DNA of 64,000 bases from Cantharellus purpuraceus (Eukaryota; Basidiomycota; Agaricomycetes; Cantharellales; Hydnaceae), in assembly GCA_025174535.1 (NCBI GenBank), contig JALBUN010000034.1, positions 1,510,001-1,574,000 of the forward strand, read 5' to 3'. The notes beneath the pieces are model-generated. The model did no database searches. It was not told the origin of the DNA and saw nothing but the letters and a program-made list of their open reading frames with translations. Shown here in pieces: positions 12,199 to 23,038 of the stretch. Made by a program: the position numbers and the translations under genes. Position 1 is the stretch's first letter, and each line of letters starts with the position of its first letter.

Positions 12199-15100
12199 AT
12201 GACCACGCTGCCTCTAACGATATTGCCTGTCCTGAACCGCGCCATCGCCCCTGATAAGTCTCACTCTCATCATCTGCGCGAAGCGGGCGCGGGCGCAACC
12301 ACCGAGGACCCAAAGCTTTCCACACATAAACTTACCCTCAACGTAGCCAAACGTATCTGGGCTGCATATTCCACTATAGATCTTACCAAGAAGACTGTGG
12401 AGACTGAGTCTGCCCAGAGCGCAAATGCGCTTGCTTTGAATCTAGGTCTGGAAGGTCCTGGGGTCGATAATGCAGCTTCTGGTGTGCGGCTCTCCTCATA
12501 CTTGTCAAGCTAAAATTGATCACGGCTCACTCCATAGCATCTGAAAAAAAAGATATGACTTCGCGTAATTCTGTGTTCAAAGGCGATGGTGACACTATGA
12601 CGATCGGAGTGGCTCAGCACAATAGTCCGTTGTCTGAACGCGCAGTGGACGAGCTGCTTGAAATACCTGAGGACGCTATGACAACTATCCCATTCGATAA
12701 TCAACCATTATATCCCAGGAGGGACGGCAATATTGTAGGCCATGAGTCACTGCTGCGTTCTGGACTAGACGGAGAAAATGCAGGCAGCAGTGACAATCGT
12801 CGCCCAGACCTTCATTTCAACAGGCCAGCTTCCCAACTTCGAGCGTCGTCGTCTCTCGATGTGTCTCAACGTAATCTTGGACCCGACCAATTGAGCGATA
12901 TGCGAGGTGCCCTCATGCAATCTTTCCAGAAGGCCATTCATCTCCGCTATCCCAATTTAAACGTTAATCGCGATAAACTTGAAGAAAGATTCACCAAGAA
13001 GCTCACGGATACGGAAGTGCAAGATTTCATGCGAATGGGGCGAGCGGTGGTTGAGGATTTAAGGCGCTCTGGGAAGCTCAAGGAGGTGAAAAGGAAACTT
13101 GCGATCCATGATATGGAGGAGGAAAGTGAAGTGAGGAGAATCAGACGGTGGAACGACAAAACCCCATCACCAGTTTCCGCAGAGGACCCACGAACCATGG
13201 AACGTGCGGTAGTCCACCGCCTCAGCGAATTGTCTGTCGCGGGTGGAACTCTGCAAGCACCTGAACCAATGCTGGCAGGTCAGAATCATGGTTTTTCTGT
13301 CGCTTCAGACGGTCAAGAGCCAGAGAGACCCTCGGTGCCAGCTCGCAATGTAATGGAGGAGATCCCCAAGAATCTAAGCCATCATTCTAGCGATAACGTT
13401 TCGACGTCACCGGTGCCCGAACAACCTGCTGCGTTACCACATTTTGACCACTCTTCCATTCCTACGAGTTCCAACTACAACAAGAATGTTGATATATTAC
13501 TTCCTCCACATAGCCCTGAGCTTCCTCCAAGAACAGGTACCTCGACCCCATCAATGCGCAGCGCCGAGCCTCCAGGCCACCCTCTCAATGATGACATCTC
13601 TATGTCAATATCACCACCAGAGCGACCTTCCCGACCCCCGCATCCTGACCACTCCTCCATTATTCTGAATTCCGAGCATCAAAAGGATATCGATGTAATG
13701 CTTCCACATAGTCGTCGCGAGCCTTCTCCGATCCCAGAAGGACAAAAATACTCTACACTAACGCATGATATCGTCCCCCAAGAATCATCCGTGCCCCCAA
13801 GGCGTTTTCTTGGTGATGTCCCGATGTCGATCTCACCACCTAAACAATCACCCGGAGAACCACATTTGGAAACGCTACCTACAGATTCCAAACATGACAA
13901 AGGTATTACAATATCTTCAATCTATTGTGTCAAGCCTTATCTTTTCCCAGAAGAGCGAAAGGTCTTGACGCCGACGCTTAGCGGTGCCCTGGAAGAGGTA
14001 TTCAAGTCTTCGAGTGGTCCCCTTATCGACGTCTCAATGTCGATGTCGTCATCACCCGAGGAGCTTTCGCTAACAACAGACGACCAAACACTCTTGACAC
14101 CAAGCCACAGCGGTGCCCAGTCTGAACAGGATGCATTCAAACCGCGTCACCTCGACGATGATGTCTCAAGGTGGATGTCAACGTCGGTCCAGCGACCTCC
14201 TGGATCTCCACAGTTTGGACACTCATCCATTATTAGTAGAAAGTTCAATCATGACATCGATGTTGCAATAACTGCTGAAAGTCCCCTCAAAACATCTCTG
14301 ACCACAAATGAGCCACAACAACCGACACCAATGCGCGATGATGTTACCCCGCAAGAAGCATCCAAACCACGTTATCTTAACGATGACGTCGCAAGGTCGA
14401 TGTCAGTATCCGTCCAGCGACCTCCTGGATCACCCCCCGGATATTCAGCCATCGCTACAATGCCTGGTGATCACGAAGATGTTACGATACTTCCACTTCG
14501 TCAGCCCGGGCCCCAAACACCCACTGATGAGCAAATATCATCGACATCAGGAGGTGATGTTGCTCAACAGGGAACTTCCAAGCCTCCAAGCCATCCTCTA
14601 ACAGATGAGGTCTCGATGTCGTCAGCATCAGTTCAACAACCGGCTGGTTCACCATATTCTGAACGTTCATATAGCGTTGCGAAGCCTAGTCATGGCAAGA
14701 GTATTACAATATCTGCACATGGTGGCTCCGAGCCTTCTCCGATTACCGATGAGTATAAACCCTCAACTCCAATGCTCAACAGCTCCCAGCAGGAGACATC
14801 CGAGCCATCAAGTGGTCCTCTAACCGATATGCCACAACTGGATGGTTCACCACATTCTGGTCATTCCCCCGGAATGAAGCCCGTTCATGACAAGGATGTA
14901 ACGACAACACGTGATCGCGTTGAGCACCCACCAACCACACTTAAGCGAAAACCCTCGACACCAGGAGGCTTCGGTGGTACCCAGCAGGTGATATCGAAAT
15001 CGCCACTTCATAAAGATGATGTGTCAATGTCGATGTCACCTTCAGTCAAGCGACCTCCCGAACCACGATACTCTGGAATGGTGCCTATTATTTTGAGGCC

Positions 15101-16562
15101 TGGTCAGCACGAGAATGTTGGAATCCCTGCAAAAAGTCGACCCGAGTCTCCTGTGTCCACAGTTGAGCACAGATCCTCGACATCCACGCACATCGAGAGC
15201 ACCCAACTGGGAACATCTCAATCACAACATCTTCGCGATGCTGTGCCAATGCCGGTGTCGCCCTCAATTCAGCGACCTCCCGGATCGCCACGTCCTGGAC
15301 ACCCCTCCACTCTTACGAATGCCAAACATCATTGGGATACCCTCAATCCGCATAGTCACCTCGAGCCTTCTTCGACAACAGATGAAGGTCTCGAGGGGGC
15401 TAAGCGGAAGCTAGTGACCCAGGATCAGGAGAGTGAAGTGAAGAGGAACAGACGGCGCCTCGATAGCTACCCATTACCGGTTGCCACCAATGAGTCGCAA
15501 AATACAGATTGGGTGGCGGCTTCGTACCCAGATGATATGCTGGCAGTGGGCGGGTCTCTGAGAGCATCTAGTGTAATGTTGGCAGGCCAGAACAGGCTCC
15601 CTTCTGTTACTTCAAGCAGTCACTTACCAGAACGACCGCCACTTGAAGAGGTGCAGCAGGAGGGATCCACACCTCCAAGTCATCCTTTTATCGATGACGT
15701 TTCGCTGATGGCATCAGTCCGGCGACAGCCCGGATCATCGCAGTTTAATTCCGAGCATCACAAAGGTTTCTCAATCTCGCCACATGGTGGCCTCGAGGCT
15801 GCTCCAGTTATAGGGGGCCTCGAGGCTTCTCCGACCATAGATAAGCGGCCCCAGTTTACCGAGCCAGCGGACGACACTACAATGGAGATTGACATTGGAC
15901 CGTCAGATCTGAGGCCACCTCGGGTGCTTCTTGAAAAAGTGGGTCAACCTATGGCAGACATTTTGGATGCTTCGTTCGACGTAGATGAACAACTATTTAA
16001 CGCTGTCCGGCGATGGGCGCAGCGCTGGAAAGAATACGTGTAAGACATTATGATGGATGCCAGATCGGAAATTACTAATAGTAGTTGCATAGTCCTAGCA
16101 GGCCACACATACGGTTGTACCTGACTTGTATCCCAACAGCGGCTGCAGAGGCGGCGCATCGTGCACTCCCTCCAAATTGTTCTCCGTCTCTCCTTGCCGA
16201 GTCGGTGGCAAAGATTGGAGTCAAATGGCCGCCTTTTGGGACCTTTTACATATCAATGAACGAGGGGCAACCCGAAGCAATGTCCTGGGCACACTTCGTA
16301 TGTATTTCATGCCAACCATTGTGATTGAAACCACTCAGACCTTCTTTAGGGCCCATCATCACCGCCGCTAGATATCTCGAACGCTGTGGTGTCTGGGAAG
16401 AACACAATCCGATTCATTCAGTTGGCAGATCATTCTCAATGGGCCTTCTTCATTCTTGCTATGCCTCCAAGTGAATCCGAGAAACAACGGCTAGTCCCAC
16501 GTAGTATTCGATCCGGTGAAGATGCATCATCCAGTTGGATGAAGGTTCAGTTTTGGCCGTAA
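12199..16562 (+). CDS. Giant repeat-rich orphan protein (1,400 aa)
   Basis: Best model has four exons: 12199-12481, 12538-16039, 16093-16297 and 16350-16562 (4,203 nt, all joins in frame). The first join is the least certain; the gene could instead start at the ATG at 12555. From about residue 385 to 1020 the protein is a run of degenerate repeats of about 55-80 residues. The recurring core is DDVSMS.SP..RPPGSP, followed by H.S.I, a HDKD/HQKDI-like segment and a P.S...E...STP segment. Two further modules are duplicated either side of the array: one with MLAGQN and one with a KRKL...SEVKR basic stretch. The last 150 residues are unlike the rest: AVRRWAQRWKEYV, KWPPFGTFYIS, then NTIRFIQLADHSQWAFFILA, which looks like a folded beta-rich domain. 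I do not recognise a named family. Probably nuclear or cytosolic, because there is no signal or transmembrane segment. Confidence 0.65.
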
Positions 16563-16690
16563 GGTCGGTGTTTTTTTTCTGCAATTTTTGTCGCATTCTT
16601 TGTAGTATCATCGGTATTTTAAAAGAAGTCTTATGCCCTCGACTGCGAAATGTAGACGCCGAAGTGTATTCAAGTGGTAGTTAATACAAA

Positions 16691-18823
16691 TTACTTCTTC
16701 GTGAAATAGCTCATGAGGTTCTTGCCACCATTACTGGCTTTCCCGCGGGGTTTCGACGTCGGGCCTTCATCGCCAGACCCTGACATTGGTTTCTTCGACT
16801 CTAATTTGCCCTCTTTAGTGTGAGACTTCCCTGCAATCTTTGCGTCGTGATTATCAGAATTATCGTCGGGCTTTATACCCCCCTTGGGCTTTGTAGTAAC
16901 CGCTTCACCCTCCTTGATATGCTTTTGCCTACTCTTTTTCGGTTTTTTCGCTGTGTCAGAAGTCGCTGTAACTGGGTCGGACTCAGAAGCCGACTCGTAT
17001 GACGAGTAATCTTCCGTAACTACACGGGTGTCCCATCAGAAATCGCACCGGGATGACTTGGTGACTACGTACCGGTGTACCCTTTCGCATTCTTAGATTT
17101 TTTGCTCTTTATCACCCTTTTCTTGGGGAGACCATTCCTGCCAACAGGAACCACCTTCTTGGGCTTTCTTTTTGCTTTGGGGCGCGTGGGTATACGTTCG
17201 TCGTCAGAAAGCATCCCGACATCCTCTTCATGGTCCGACGCAGGTGCTCGGGTGTTGTGACGAATAACCTCAGCTAGAGTAGCGTCAATGCATTATAATT
17301 TGAGTGAATAGAGGGGAAAACGACACACAGTCATCAAGGCCCATCATGGCTTTAGTACTGGGATCAGCTTCCTCTTCCTCCTCTTCTTCTTGAGCAACCG
17401 AAACCCGAGCTTTGCCTTTCTGCTTTACAGCCATCTTGTCCATCCCTTTCTGAAGGTTCTCTTCTTCATCGTCCGAAAGTAAGACACCTTTCTTAACCTT
17501 GACCCCGTTGGCTCGGGAAGATGGTCTAGAAGGGAGTGGAGAGGTAGATATACGTGGCTTGGACTTTGGAGAAGGATTGTCGTCTTCCGAGTGAGATAGA
17601 GACATGACTGCAGATGGCCGCTTGGTGCCACGCTATAAAAGGATGGATGATGTTAGTACTACTAGTGACGATAATGGGCCTGACCAACCTTTGGCTTCTC
17701 GAACTCTACTGTGTCCTTTGTGTTCATCTTGGCTTCCATGGATTGTTTCTTGAGTTTGGAGTCATCTGGCTTGACCTGTTCCCCTTTCACCTTCGGGCCC
17801 GACTTCGACTCTGTCTTCACAACCTCATTCGGGGATTTTGTTGTCGCTGACCCGCTCTCTTTCTCCCCTTTTGATTTAGCCTTACTCAAATCGAGAGCAC
17901 CCGCCTTCTTATCCTGTCTGTTTTTTTCGGGTGCCTTTCCTTTCTCGGAACTCCTAGGCTTTTCGGCAATTTTCTTTGCTACCGTTGGAGGGTTTAGCTT
18001 TGAGGTAGCGGCAGAAGTGATCGTCTTCAGCGGCTTAGAAGGGCCTGGTTTACTCCCTTGACCAATCTTCGATCATATGCTCAGTAAGAGCTGAGCAGAA
18101 AAGGAATTCAATGCGGACCTTGACGTCAGAACCCACCACAATACCAATTGTTTGGTTGTAGGCTCTTCCCTTAGAGACATCATCAGGCCTGACACGATCC
18201 GCCATTGGTGCAAGCAGAGCAGCATCCTGTGCAAGACTTGTAAGCGTGCCATTACCCAGTACCGCTTCGCAACATACTCTGATCGCTGCAGGGGATAAGC
18301 TGTAGATATGAACGGAAGGTCTTCGCGTGAATTGTGCCTTTGCAGCTAACCTACCTTGTCAGGCTGTCTGAACGAGAGAAATACACGTGTCAGCTCACCC
18401 TCTAACTCATCCTCGCCAACGAGAACAATCTTGCTTGTGGAAACCGAGTCCTGCGCATCATCTTCCTCATCTATCTCAGCCTCACCATTGTCGCGATAGG
18501 ACCCAGCGGCTTTGAGGGGAGCTACATCTCCTATCAAGAGGTATGTGGCATGCACAGGCGCGTCCGTAGATCGTGATGACGCGTAAAATGAGGCGAGTTC
18601 ACTGATATAGATTATATTAGATACATTCAGAGGTCTTTGACGCTAAAACTCGTACTTTTTCGCTACATTCACGTGAATTGAAAGCTTGCGGCTCAGCCAT
18701 CTGAAGGTGACCTGTCCATACAATGAAGCAGCGTATTTAATGTCTCAAGATGGAAATTTTTACCGTCTCTTTCTCGATGCTAAGCTGTTTTGTAAGAAAC
18801 TCGGTCGCTTTTGCAGAGGTCAT
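16691..18823 (-). CDS. CDC27: DNA polymerase delta subunit Cdc27/Pol32 (POLD3)
   Basis: Cdc27/Pol32/POLD3 bridges the small subunit of DNA polymerase delta to PCNA in the nucleus. The N-terminus (18764-18823, then 18656-18711 and 18399-18601) gives the family pattern: VTFRWLSRKLSIHVNVAK, then ASFYA and HATYLLIG, and later VHIYSLSPAAIR. The long middle is Lys/Glu/Ser-rich and disordered. Near the C-terminus are KGYTVTEDYSSYES, a known fungal family signature spanning an intron, and a final PCNA-interaction-like GKNLMSYFTKK ending at the stop (16691-16693). About ten exons are needed. One intron (18355-18398) is only 44 nt, and the one after AAIR is stop-free, so that boundary is inferred. The start lies 66 bases from the divergent LysM gene start. 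Confidence 0.87.
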
Positions 18824-18889
18824 AATGCGCTGCGCGTGCGTCGGAGACTTTATTGCTGAGTCATACAGCTCCTAGATACACTTAGCCTT
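18824..18889. promoter_or_regulatory. 66-bp divergent promoter (Cdc27 / LysM gene)
   Basis: Only 66 bases separate the start codon of the minus-strand Cdc27 gene from that of the plus-strand LysM gene. Both transcripts' promoter elements and 5' leaders must share or overlap this space, or transcription must begin inside the opposite gene. No canonical TATA box is obvious. Confidence 0.6.
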
Positions 18890-19926
18890 ATGACAGCTCG
18901 CCAGGTTTCTCTCTGCCTGGCTTGCTCATCTTCTCCATCTCCCAAAGCTCAATTGTCACCTCCATTCACCACCCCATGCTGTGCTCGGCCCATCTGCGAA
19001 AGGTGCTTGACCAGCAACCCTCGATTACGAGGCTACAACCCGTGTCTTGCATGCCTTGCAGGAGTGGCTGTAATTGGGCATCCCCGCACACCTGATGGCA
19101 AGACGAGTGTGCATGTCAGTGTTCCCGGCCCGTCAGGGAAATCGATAGACCAGGAGCAAAGCATATTTGTATTGGGAGACAGCGACGACGAAGATAGTGG
19201 TGCAACTGCAGATCTTTACTTCCAGGGAATGCCACCGCCTTACACAGGAGCCTCAGAAACTGCGTCAACTGTTACCATTGATGAAACATTAGTGGGAGAA
19301 AATGTCGATGAGGAGACAGCTGATGCCAAAAGATCTAATCCCTCAAAATACTACATTCAACCTGGAGACACACTTCGAGGCATTGCGTTAAGGTATGATG
19401 TCGATGTGAGTGTTTAAGGGCGAGCTTACGACCTCGACTGATGCCTGGGTGGTAGGGGCGCAAAATCTGCCAATTAAACTCCTTGCCGTTCAGTACACTG
19501 AGTACTACACCGCATCTGCTCCATACGCGGAGGTGGCTAAGTCTGCCACCAACTGGACGGCCACTGCTGCCACCAGATCCAAAGACTCTTGAGGCGCACA
19601 ATCGAGAGATTGCAGAGAAGCGATTCCAGTTCGTGACCAAGGAAATTGACTGGCGTGTTGCTAAGGCTTACGTTGCTCTCGCTGAAGATGAGGAAGACAG
19701 CGCTAAGAGTAAGGAGAGCATCCAGAAGATCCGAAAGCATTCTTCGGAACAACGTGGATTGGAAGCTCGAGCAGTGGATCAATATCTAGATGATGGAGAG
19801 TGGGAAGCTGGACAGAGTGGAGGACCACGTCTTCAAGGGTTCCCACTCTTCGCTCGTCATGACAAGGAGACTGGGAAGGCGACGACGAGCAGTAGGCTCG
19901 GGACACTGACTTGGATTTGGCATTAA
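18890..19926 (+). CDS. Intracellular LysM-domain protein with Cys-rich N-terminus (328 aa)
   Basis: Two exons, 18890-19405 and 19456-19926, joined in phase 0 across a 50-nt intron that splits the LysM domain. Residues about 9-55 hold eight cysteines in pairs (CLAC, CC, CERC, CLAC), a zinc-ribbon- or RING-like arrangement. The LysM motif follows (YYIQPGDTLRGIALRYDVD, residues about 154-172, then GRKICQLNSLP). The C-terminal part is helical and charged, with EARAVDQYLDD. There is no signal peptide. This resembles the intracellular LysM proteins of the eukaryotic LYSMD type more than secreted chitin-binding effectors. What the LysM fold binds in this setting is unknown. Confidence 0.75.
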
Positions 19927-20083
19927 GGACCTTGTAGTCAGTAGATGTATAACCAGCTACTGAGCGCGTGGTTTGGCAAGGCCATCGGCCATCACGCACC
20001 AGAGATATCCCCGTTGGCAGAGAGCGTTATATAATCACATGACAGTGGTCCCTGAGGATGACCCCCTCGCGTTCATCCCTACC

Positions 20084-22336
20084 ATGACCACCCAGCACGC
20101 AAAAAAAATGCAGTATGCCGGGGAGGAAGTTGCCAAGGTCTGTCCTCACAGTATCATGCAGTCAGTTCTCATCGTGTCGCGCAGCACAACAAGGAGGGGG
20201 ATGTCTGGATTATTATTGACTGTATGCGAACGCCCTCTCTTTTTTGTAAACCAACTGAATATCAGGCAGCCAAAGTGTACGACGTTTCCAAGTTTCTTAA
20301 TGTCCATCCAGGTGGCTCTAGTGTCCTCTTGGACCCTGAGATCGGTCAGGGTTTACGCATACGATCCGCAATGTGGCAATTGACCATCAAATTGGCATCA
20401 CAGTCGGCCAAGATGCTACAGAAGCCTTCTTCTCATTGCATCGCCATGAAGTTCTGCTGAAGCCCCAGTATGCCCGCCTCCAAATTGGCACCATCAAAGG
20501 CTCGGAGCCTGTTATAACACCCCGTGAGGCAGGAGAAGTCTCCCACGTGCCTTATGCTGAGCCGACTTGGCTCTCTAATGGGTTCTACAGTCCTTATTTC
20601 AATGACGTGTGCATTTCTAGTGTATATGGGGCTTGTGGGTCTCTGACAATCTCGCGGTTACAGAGTCACAGACGATTGCAGAAGGCGTGGCGCAAGTTCG
20701 TCGACGAAATCATCTATCCAGATGCACAAGTACGAGAGGAGGATGGAAAAAGACCAAGTCAAAGCGTGATGGATGCTATGGCGTATGCCAGTCCCCTTTG
20801 TTCTGGAATGGCCAGATTGATCAACCCTTTCCAGCGCCCAGAATATAATTGCCATGCGAATGGGTCCTGGCAAGCATCTTAAAGTCTGTCGGCGAATGTT
20901 TCAGATAGTTGATGCATCCTCACGCTTATATTTGTAGGGCTTGACGTTGATGAACGGCATTGTTACTCCGGAGGAAGTAAGTGCATCTATGGAGTCGCAA
21001 AACTATTTGCTGGTTAACATAAAGCGATCATCAGTTTACATATACTCATGAAATGGTTATGAATCAAGAGGGTGCCCGCACTGGTGCTCGTGGTTACACA
21101 GATGGTCAGGAAATTGGATAGTCTCGCAGCGAACACGTGTTGACGAATGCTCTTGGTGCAGGTCTTCTCGCTGGCGCAATCATTGGTTTGCCGCCTGTGT
21201 TGAATTTTGGTCGACCCGAGTTACAGCAAAAGATTGTACCTGAGGTTTTACAAGCCAAGAAGTTCATTTGCCTTGCCATCTCCGAAGCATTTGCTGGATC
21301 AGACGTTGCTGGTATGAGCTGCACACTCTCATATCTTTACTAGATTTATCAATCCGCGTCTCAGGTATGAAGACGACGGCTACAAAGACACAAGATGGAA
21401 AATACTGGATTGTCAACGGGACCAAAAAATGGATCACCAACGGCACATATGCTGACTACTTTACCGTGGGGTGTCGAACAAAGGTGATCATGAAGCCGGA
21501 GTATCGTCTAAAGACATTGACCATTGGCTCCTAGGATGCATACGTTGTGCTCCTCATTGAACGCTGCGAAGGCGTTGAGACCAAGCCAATCAAGACTTCG
21601 TATTCACCCGCTGCCAGTACGGCCTTCATTACATTCGACAATGTTAAGGTTCCCGTGGAGAACACACTCGGGCCCGAGAACGGTGGACTGATTGTTATAC
21701 TTTCCAATTTCAACCATGAAAGATGGGTCATGTGCTGCACTAGCATTTCTGCGCAGCGTTGTATTGTTGAGGAATGCATAAAGTCAGTCTGGCTTTGCTC
21801 CGTCTGGTTCTCGCTGACCTCGGTGACAGGTGGGTTAATCAACGCAAGGTTTTCGGAAAGCCTTTGGTGTCGCAAGCTGTGATACGTTCAAAGCTAGCAC
21901 AAATGATTGCGCGGGTAGAGAGCGCACAGAATTGGCTTGAGAACGTTACCTTCCAGATGGACAACATGGATTACAAGCAGCAGTCGGACAAGCTGGCGGG
22001 TCAGATTGCGTTTTTGAAGATGTATTCCACGCGCACATCCCAAGAAACTGCAGAGGATGCCGTGCAGATATTCGGTGGTCGAGGTATCACAAGAACTGGC
22101 ATGGGCCGCTTTATCGAGCATGTGAGTGCCTAGGTTGGACTGGTGTGGCGGGTGTTCTGATGCTTCTACAGTACCACCGCACTGTGCCTTTCGATGCGGT
22201 GCTCGGAGGAGGTATGTTGATCAACAAGTTGTGGTGGCAATGATTTCACCATTTCCTTCTTGCAGCCGAGGATGTGCTTGCAGATCTCGGTGTCCGACAA
22301 GCCATGAGGAAAATGCCAAAGGGTAGTCGACTCTAA
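20084..22336 (+). CDS. Cytochrome b5-acyl-CoA dehydrogenase fusion, copy 1 (521 aa)
   Basis: Fourteen exons: 20084-20137, 20185-20221, 20270-20344, 20404-20606, 20664-20782, 20835-20883, 20938-20976, 21035-21104, 21162-21311, 21365-21483, 21535-21782, 21830-22121, 22172-22211 and 22266-22336. All join in frame. Residues 1-80 are a cytochrome b5 domain with the haem ligands in NVHPGG and a downstream His (FFSLHRHE). The rest is a FAD-dependent acyl-CoA dehydrogenase: AISEAFAGSDVAG matches the family signature 1, with KKWITNG, FNHERW and FGGRGITRTGMGR following. The b5 domain presumably passes electrons from the flavin, but the substrate is unknown. The tandem copy downstream (23039-25445) has different intron positions. 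No targeting presequence is evident. Confidence 0.88.
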
Positions 22337-23038
22337 CCTTACCTTTATCATCTCTTGCTTTTAGGTATAGCAATGTAGAATCTATTCTTATTTTTTGTTT
22401 CCCGCGATCCGCCCCAAAATAAAGTCGACGCCGGGCGCTATGGATGTTGATTCGGACAAAAGATTTGTCCGTGTTCTCTAGAGGAGGCACGTGATCAGTT
22501 CCACAGCACCATGTCAATGTTATCCACTCGCCCATTTCTCATGTTATCCTACCTTACCACACCCACTCATTGTTCAGTCTACATCCACTCCATTATTATA
22601 AATATGTCCAGTACTTAGCTCTGTTCTTCACCTCGCCGATTCTCACCTCCGCACTCGATAGTCACGCACGGCATCGAGTTGCTCAATTTTTTGCACCCAC
22701 CCTTCCACATTCCCATATCATTCCATTTTTCTTATACCTTGTTCCGGCTTCATGTATTCGCCTCCACTAGCTTGAGCACGGCCCGGGCTTTTTGTCCGGC
22801 CGAGCAAAAAGAGTGGCAGCGACGACAGCATCAATCTATTCTGCTCTGCCCACAACACGCACGGGCGAGAGAGAGTTACACACTCACGCGGAAAACACGT
22901 GATAGTATCCATCAGCCACCTCAGACTCCAAAACACGTGATAGTGCCCATGGCCTGATAAACGTTGCTGAGTTGTCGCCGTACACTGCTTCCCTCTTTCT
23001 TAGTACAACACCTCCCTTCACTATCTATACCTTACAAT
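22337..23038. promoter_or_regulatory. Spacer between tandem ACAD genes with three CACGTG boxes
   Basis: About 700 bases without a gene. It holds CACGTG palindromes at about 22488, 22896 and 22934. The last two sit in identical 15-base copies (AAAACACGTGATAGT) at 22892-22906 and 22930-22944, roughly 100-150 bases before the second ACAD start. CACGTG is the E-box bound by bHLH factors (Cbf1-, Ino2/4- or SREBP-like). The assignment to this gene is inference. Confidence 0.45.

Noticed and set aside
12199..12513. Separate small gene of 104 codons before the repeat protein
   Set aside because: It joins in frame to the next exon across a normal 56-nt intron, so I treat it as exon 1 of the same gene, with moderate certainty.
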